Shown here piece by piece: positions 1 to 3,956 of a stretch of 6,287 bases of DNA (position 1 is the first letter of the stretch; every line of letters starts with the position of its first letter). The DNA lies in assembly GCA_945983195.1 (NCBI GenBank), contig CAMFSS010000129.1, positions 1 to 6,287 on the forward strand. The letters run 5' to 3'. The notes under the pieces are model-generated. The model was not told where the DNA came from, made no database searches, and saw only the letters and a program-made list of their open reading frames with translations. The DNA comes from an uncultured Prevotellaceae bacterium (GTDB lineage Bacteria > Bacteroidota > Bacteroidia > Bacteroidales > Muribaculaceae). The translations under genes and the position numbers were made by a program.

Positions 1-877
1 AGAGCTGACCGTTCTGCGGAGCAGTAATCTTCACACCCTGTAGGTTGAAGTACTCGGCAGGAGCGTTCTGCTCCTCAACCAAAGCATCAGCTACACCGCT
101 ATTATGCTCGCGGATAGTGGGATAGAAAGTTACCTGCACCGAGCAGCCGGTAGTGATTTCTGCCGGAGTCTCAAGGCGGATAGAACCGGTGTAATTAGAG
201 CCGTCGGGAACAGCCTCAGCATCTCCGCCATGGTTGGTCTGCCACATCCACTCAACAGCAGTTTCACCGGCTACAATAGGAGCAACAGTTGGAGCCCACC
301 ACTCATTCCACGAAGAGTTACGCATGATGTTAAGATACTTAGTAGCGGGGAGAGCCTCAGTGATGTCGAGCCAATAAACGGTGTCACTTTCTTTCTCAAA
401 CTTGTAGGTGTCAATAGGACTCCACGAGAAGCCACCGACAAGGTGATAAGTTGCTTCGGGCTTGGGAGTAGTAGTGGTAACAGTTACGGTAGAAAGATCC
501 TGAGCAATCTCAAGTTTCCAGTCACCCCTCCATGGAACTTGGAAATTAGCATTACCGGGACCGGCAAGAGCCACCGCCTTGCCAAGGTCGGCTTCAGTGA
601 TAGGAGTGGCAGGAGCCCAAAGTCCGGTCATCCAGTCGCCCCAGCTTTCCACCGAGAGTTTCTTGTCGGAAATGGCAATAATATCCATGTTCTCGCAATT
701 AAGTGTGAACTTGCCACGGTTTACGGTCACTTCCACAGTGTTCACAATGTCCCAGTTACCGAGAGTCACACCATTGACAGTTGTAGTTGACGGACCTGCC
801 ACATAAAGTGAGGTCACTGCGGCACTTGCAGAAAATCCTACAAGAGCACAAGCCATTAAAGATAGAAATTTGTTCAT
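1..877 (-). CDS. Secreted SusE/SusF-like two-module protein (C-terminus cut by window edge)
   Basis: The reading frame runs open from an ATG at 877-875 to the left edge, giving 292 visible residues. It starts with a signal peptide (MNKF, then a hydrophobic stretch, then FSASA at about residues 15-19), so it should be exported by Sec and cleaved by signal peptidase I. Two halves look alike: residues 23-135 begin SLYVAG and carry a Trp-rich segment (SWGDW...GLWAP) and a WRGDWKLEI strand; residues 143-236 begin TYHLVGG and carry SSWNEWWAP. This resembles the beta-sandwich starch-binding modules of SusE/SusF-type proteins, but the match is by eye only. The visible C-terminus, EYFNLQGVKITAPQNG, matches the short tail common on secreted Bacteroidales proteins, so only about 15-25 residues are probably missing. 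It is divergent from the FecR-GH5-SusC genes and shares their intergenic region. A glycan-binding role is inferred from aromatic content and context; no catalytic motif is visible. Confidence 0.86.
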   Translation of the reverse strand, partial: MNKFLSLMACALVGFSASAAVTSLYVAGPSTTTVNGVTLGNWDIVNTVEVTVNRGKFTLNCENMDIIAISDKKLSVESWGDWMTGLWAPATPITEADLGKAVALAGPGNANFQVPWRGDWKLEIAQDLSTVTVTTTTPKPEATYHLVGGFSWSPIDTYKFEKESDTVYWLDITEALPATKYLNIMRNSSWNEWWAPTVAPIVAGETAVEWMWQTNHGGDAEAVPDGSNYTGSIRLETPAEITTGCSVQVTFYPTIREHNSGVADALVEEQNAPAEYFNLQGVKITAPQNGQL

Positions 878-978
878 TTTGAATTAAATTTTAGTAAATG
901 ATTTTAATAAATAGTTTTTGATAAACTCTATATACCTAAAGGGAGATAAAAAAACGAATATCCTAAAGTGAAAATGAC

Positions 979-994
979 TTTTTTTGCAAAAAAA
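979..994. repeat. Perfect 16-bp T-run/A-run palindrome
   Basis: Seven T, then GC, then seven A form a perfect palindrome inside the inverted-repeat spacer, centred at 986.5. It could be a regulator half-site, or simply an A-tract that bends DNA or eases strand opening. The low complexity makes chance occurrence plausible. Confidence 0.5.
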
Positions 995-1016
995 TTTGTC
1001 CAATCAAGAAAAAAAC

Positions 1017-1035
1017 AATTATTTTAAAAATAATT
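1017..1035. repeat. 19-bp A/T palindrome with 9-bp arms
   Basis: AATTATTTT at 1017-1025 and AAAATAATT at 1027-1035 are perfect reverse complements around one central A. The centre, 1026, lies about as far from position 1006 as does that of the palindrome at 979-994 on the other side, adding to the mirror symmetry of the region. All-A/T composition makes chance more likely than for the 14-bp repeat. Confidence 0.5.
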
Positions 1036-1090
1036 ACTTTTCACTTTAGGAAAATAACCAAAAATTCACCCTATAAATAAAAAGACCGAC

Positions 1091-2110
1091 ATGATAGAAA
1101 ACAACAAGTCACCTCTCACCGACAAAGAAGCATCGATACTACTTCTTGACTACTTCAAAGGTTTCATCTCTGAAGCCAACCGGCAACGCATCGACGAGTG
1201 GCGTGCTTCGAGCATAGAAAATCAACGTAAGTTTGATGCCGTGCTCGAACTGATTATGGACGTCCGCTCCTTAGATGTGCTGACGAGCACCGACGTTGAA
1301 GCCGCTCTCGAAAGAGTGAATGCCCGCATCATCTATGAGCGTCGCGCCTGGCTGCGTAATCTTGAGCGTGTGGCTGCCGTGCTTGCAATTCCATTGCTTG
1401 CCGCCACCCTCTGGCACTCAGCACACCTAGATACGCGCGAACCTATATATTGCGAAATGCGCACCGAAACGGGAGTAATAGGCCACGTGGTGCTTCCCGA
1501 CGGCACCGAGGTGACACTCAACTCCGGCTCCATGCTGCGCTACCCCAATGAATTTACCGGCGACAAGCGCCCTGTGGAACTTATAGGTGAAGGTTTCTTC
1601 GATGTGAAGAAAGACCCCGAGCACCCCTTCACCGTGACAATGAGCAATGGAAACAGCGTGCAGGTGTATGGAACAAAATTCAATGTCGATGCCTATCCCG
1701 GTGAGGACTGTGTCACCACCCTGGTTGAGGGAAGCGTGGGATTCAGCTACACCGACAAGAACGGGAAGCAACGTGAAACCAAACTTATTCCCGACCAGCA
1801 AATCACCCGCACAACCGACGGCAACGTGTCGATAGTAGGCATCAAAAGCACAAATGCCACTGCCTGTAAAAATCCCGAAATAATCCTAGACAGCACATCG
1901 CTGAAACAGATACTGAAAACCCTTGAACGCCGTTTCGGGGTGAAATTCAAGGTGAAAAACGACAAGATACTAAGCTACACATTCTCAGGAGGTGCCATCA
2001 GCATCAGGAATCTCGACTATGTGCTTGAGTCTCTCAGAATTTCTTCGGGAATCAACTGGCATTATATCACCTCCACCGACGATGAATGTGCAATAATAGA
2101 AATCTCTTGA
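1091..2110 (+). CDS. FecR-family anti-sigma factor with C-terminal DUF4974-like domain
   Basis: This 339-residue inner-membrane protein should hold an ECF sigma factor inactive until a signal arrives from an outer-membrane transporter. Residues about 10-65 form a helical cytoplasmic anti-sigma segment. One membrane segment lies at about 91-108 (ERVAAVLAIPLLAATLW). The periplasmic FecR domain spans about 122-220, with the hallmarks VVLPDGTEVTLNSGS, RPVELIGEGFFDVKKD, HPFTV, VYGTKFNV and LVEGSV. Residues about 265-337 form a DUF4974-like domain with the pattern of an STN fold. Length and domain order are typical of Bacteroidota FecR proteins. The ATG at 1091 is the first possible start after an in-frame stop at 1055-1057. 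The GH5 gene follows after 64 bp, then an STN-bearing SusC gene, the expected signalling partner. No ECF sigma gene lies directly upstream, where it is usually found; a divergent secreted-protein gene is there instead. The family call is firm; the cognate sigma factor is unknown. Confidence 0.95.
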   Translation: MIENNKSPLTDKEASILLLDYFKGFISEANRQRIDEWRASSIENQRKFDAVLELIMDVRSLDVLTSTDVEAALERVNARIIYERRAWLRNLERVAAVLAIPLLAATLWHSAHLDTREPIYCEMRTETGVIGHVVLPDGTEVTLNSGSMLRYPNEFTGDKRPVELIGEGFFDVKKDPEHPFTVTMSNGNSVQVYGTKFNVDAYPGEDCVTTLVEGSVGFSYTDKNGKQRETKLIPDQQITRTTDGNVSIVGIKSTNATACKNPEIILDSTSLKQILKTLERRFGVKFKVKNDKILSYTFSGGAISIRNLDYVLESLRISSGINWHYITSTDDECAIIEIS

Positions 2111-2174
2111 ACACAGCAAACATAAATCAAAAAAACATTATCATAACAACATCAAAAAAAATTAACTGACAACT

Positions 2175-3926
2175 ATGAACAAATTTTTTCTTGCAGCATT
2201 ATCATGCTTTGTGATGATGCTTGGGGCTTGTTCTGACAAAAACACCCCCGAACCGCAACCTAATCCCGACCCGGAGCCGGAACCCGAACCAGGCGTTGAG
2301 GAGGTTGTACCCTTAAAATCTATTCCATTCTCCAAGGGATTGAACCTCTCTGACTGGTTCAATGTGTCGGAAGCCTACTGGTTTAATCCCGACGTTTACA
2401 CTGAGAGCGATTTCGACCAGCTCAAGAGCCTTGGCATCGATGTGGTGCGTCTGCCGCTTAACTTCCCTATCTTTATGGGACAGGCACCTGCCTACACCTT
2501 CGATAACACATTCCTTGCCGCACTCGACAATGCAGTGAACTGGGCTGAAGCCCGTGGCATGTATGTGATTCTCGACCAGCACAGCTACTATGGCTCACGC
2601 GTGTTCCCCGAGGGCTACGGTGAGGAGCTTGTTACTTCGGGCTTGCGCCAGCTCGCCATGCGCTACAAGGGAAAAGACCATGTGGTGCTCGAGCTGTTCA
2701 ATGAGCCGGGCGGCAGCTACATTGAGCAGCACTGGTATGAAATGCAGCAGCGCATGATTGCCGAGATTCGCAACATCGACAAGAATATGATTATCATTGC
2801 CACTGCCGTAGGGTGTAGTTATAAACGGCTCAATGAAATTCCGGAATACAACGACAAGAGAATGATCTACACAATCCACTTCTATGCACCATTCCTCTTC
2901 ACTCACCAGGGAGCAAACTGGGATAATCTTGCCATTGAAAAAATCAAGAACGTGCCTTTCCCCTACGATGCAGCCTCTATGCCTGCAATGCCGGACGAAT
3001 TTAAGGGAACTGAATTTGAGGAATACTATAATCTCTATCCCGCTCAGGGAACCGAAAAATTCATCGGCGAGGTGCTTATGGACGCCTATAGCTGGGCGCT
3101 TTCCAACAACAAGCTGCTCTTCTGCGGTGAATTCGGCACTCTCACCACTTGTCCCACTGCCGAACGTGCACACTGGTACAAGACTGTGTGCGACTATTTC
3201 TCGGCTTACGGCATTGCTTGGACTGCATGGGAATATCGCGACACCAAAGTGCCTAATTTCGGCATCTTCAAGGGCGCAAACATCTTTGAGTCGAATCTCG
3301 ACGTGGAACTTATCAATGCAATGGGACTTACCTTGCCTCCGGGCTATGAGAATGGTTGCCCGCAAGTGATATATTTCGATGATGAGATTCCTTTCTGGTG
3401 GAACCAGGGCGGTAAATGGGACGGCTATGAGCCTAAAATCGACTTCATGTGCAAGGACAAGCCCTACGACGGCTCGCTCAACTGCATTCGCTGGGATATA
3501 GACAACATATGGGGCGGTCTCGTAATGACCTCTTGGCCGGTTGCCGACTTCACCACCCAATACAATGCCGGTGCAAGCCTCCAGTTTGCAATCCGAACAA
3601 CCGACACACTCGACAAGCTCGTGGTGCGCTTCACACAGTACAAGACCGGTGCTCTGTACCAGTGGCGAAACATGACCGAAATAAGCACCACCGACGGCGC
3701 TGCAACGGCTTACCGGTTTGCCAACGATGGCGAGTGGCACATCATCTCTATCCCTCTCCAGAAGCTGTGGATTAGAGGTACGCAAGGTACTTGGAAAGAC
3801 GCTCCCGATGAAGGAGAGGAAGGATTTGCCTGGGATTGCATCAACCACCTCGAAATCGTGCCCGAAGGCAACAACAACGTGCTGGGCAAGACCGTCTATA
3901 TCGACAATATCGTGATAAAGAAATAA
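2175..3926 (+). CDS. GH5-family endo-glycanase lipoprotein with C-terminal CBM-like domain
   Basis: This 583-residue protein is probably a surface enzyme cutting a beta-linked glycan (cellulose-type beta-glucan, xyloglucan or mannan). A lipoprotein signal ends in LGAC with Cys19 as the lipidated residue, followed by a Pro/Glu/Asp-rich tether at about 24-43. The GH5 TIM barrel covers about 50-390. The conserved family residues are all visible: Arg92 (VVRLP), His136 (LDQH), Asn176-Glu177 (LFNEP, acid/base), His235 and Tyr237 (IHFYAP), Glu319 (FCGEFG, nucleophile) and Trp352 (TAWEY), so it should be active. Residues about 396-583 form a beta-sandwich domain starting VIYFDDEIPFWW and ending VYIDNIVIKK, like jelly-roll carbohydrate-binding modules (CBM4/CBM11 type); no family is claimed. 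The gene lies between the FecR-like and SusC-like genes, with 64 and 30 bp gaps, so co-expression is likely. Substrate and GH5 subfamily cannot be read from the sequence with confidence. Confidence 0.95.
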   Translation: MNKFFLAALSCFVMMLGACSDKNTPEPQPNPDPEPEPEPGVEEVVPLKSIPFSKGLNLSDWFNVSEAYWFNPDVYTESDFDQLKSLGIDVVRLPLNFPIFMGQAPAYTFDNTFLAALDNAVNWAEARGMYVILDQHSYYGSRVFPEGYGEELVTSGLRQLAMRYKGKDHVVLELFNEPGGSYIEQHWYEMQQRMIAEIRNIDKNMIIIATAVGCSYKRLNEIPEYNDKRMIYTIHFYAPFLFTHQGANWDNLAIEKIKNVPFPYDAASMPAMPDEFKGTEFEEYYNLYPAQGTEKFIGEVLMDAYSWALSNNKLLFCGEFGTLTTCPTAERAHWYKTVCDYFSAYGIAWTAWEYRDTKVPNFGIFKGANIFESNLDVELINAMGLTLPPGYENGCPQVIYFDDEIPFWWNQGGKWDGYEPKIDFMCKDKPYDGSLNCIRWDIDNIWGGLVMTSWPVADFTTQYNAGASLQFAIRTTDTLDKLVVRFTQYKTGALYQWRNMTEISTTDGAATAYRFANDGEWHIISIPLQKLWIRGTQGTWKDAPDEGEEGFAWDCINHLEIVPEGNNNVLGKTVYIDNIVIKK

Positions 3927-3956
3927 GACTAAATCATTTACATTTTTTGTAATTAT

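Larger units (their letters stand above)
961..1051. repeat. Perfect 14-bp inverted repeat with 63-bp spacer
   Basis: The left arm TCCTAAAGTGAAAA is at 961-974 and its exact reverse complement TTTTCACTTTAGGA is at 1038-1051; the bases directly outside and inside do not pair. Read in the direction of each divergent gene, the same element TTTTCACTTTAGGA comes first, about 40 bp before the fecR-like start and about 83 bp before the secreted-protein start. This fits either one regulator or sigma factor acting on both promoters, or the recombination arms of a small invertible segment. The sequence alone does not decide. Confidence 0.85.
937..1075. repeat. Degenerate outer inverted repeat, co-centred with the 14-bp repeat
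   Basis: TAAAGGGAGA at 937-946 pairs with the reverse complement of TCACCCTATA at 1066-1075, matching at 8 of 10 positions. Its centre, position 1006, is exactly the centre of the inner 14-bp repeat, and each outer arm is separated from the inner arm by 14 bp. The left outer arm with its preceding CC (CCTAAAGGGAGA, 935-946) also resembles the inner arm CCTAAAGTGAAA (10 of 12). The right outer arm shares TTCAC with the inner right arm. This suggests four half-sites, two per side, about 25-27 bp apart. Confidence 0.55.
878..1090. promoter_or_regulatory. Divergent AT-rich intergenic region controlling both flanking genes
   Basis: This 213-bp stretch separates the divergent secreted-protein gene and fecR-like gene, so it must hold both promoters unless one transcript begins inside a gene. 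It is far richer in A and T than the flanking coding DNA. It contains a perfect 14-bp inverted repeat, a weaker outer inverted repeat and two perfect A/T palindromes (listed separately). TTTG sequences occur at 983-986 and 995-998 and could be -33 elements, but I found no correctly spaced TAnnTTTG -7 element on either strand, so no promoter is assigned precisely. An alternative sigma factor may read the promoters, which would fit a FecR-controlled locus. Confidence 0.75.

Noticed and set aside
104..790. 228-codon open frame on the plus strand
   Set aside because: It lies opposite the secreted-protein gene, which has a signal peptide, internal module similarity and a known C-terminal tail. The plus-strand translation looks random.
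824..877. Lipobox at LMAC (Cys10) in the secreted protein
   Set aside because: The Cys is too close to the N-terminus for a normal lipoprotein signal, and a better signal peptidase I site follows at FSASA.
983..1042. Standard Bacteroides -33/-7 promoter using TTTG at 983-986 or 995-998 and TACTTTTC at 1035-1042
   Set aside because: The spacing of about 36 bp or more between the elements is far longer than the usual 19-21 bp.
1427..1801. 124-codon minus-strand open frame inside the fecR-like gene
   Set aside because: It overlaps the conserved FecR domain on the other strand and shows no features of its own.
2237..2305. Tandem Pro/Glu-coding repeat as a slippage-prone phase-variation tract
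   Set aside because: The codons for the PEPEPEPEP tether are mixed and do not form a long uniform DNA repeat; it is better read as a surface-lipoprotein linker.
2595..3848. 417-codon open frame on the minus strand opposite the GH5 gene
   Set aside because: The plus-strand GH5 frame has all family catalytic residues and a lipoprotein signal. The antisense translation shows no recognisable domain, and its openness follows from the codon use of the real gene.
3938..3952. TTACA/TGTAA hairpin between the GH5 and SusC genes as a terminator
   Set aside because: The stem has only five mostly A/T pairs with a T loop and no G/C-rich stem; too weak to call a terminator.
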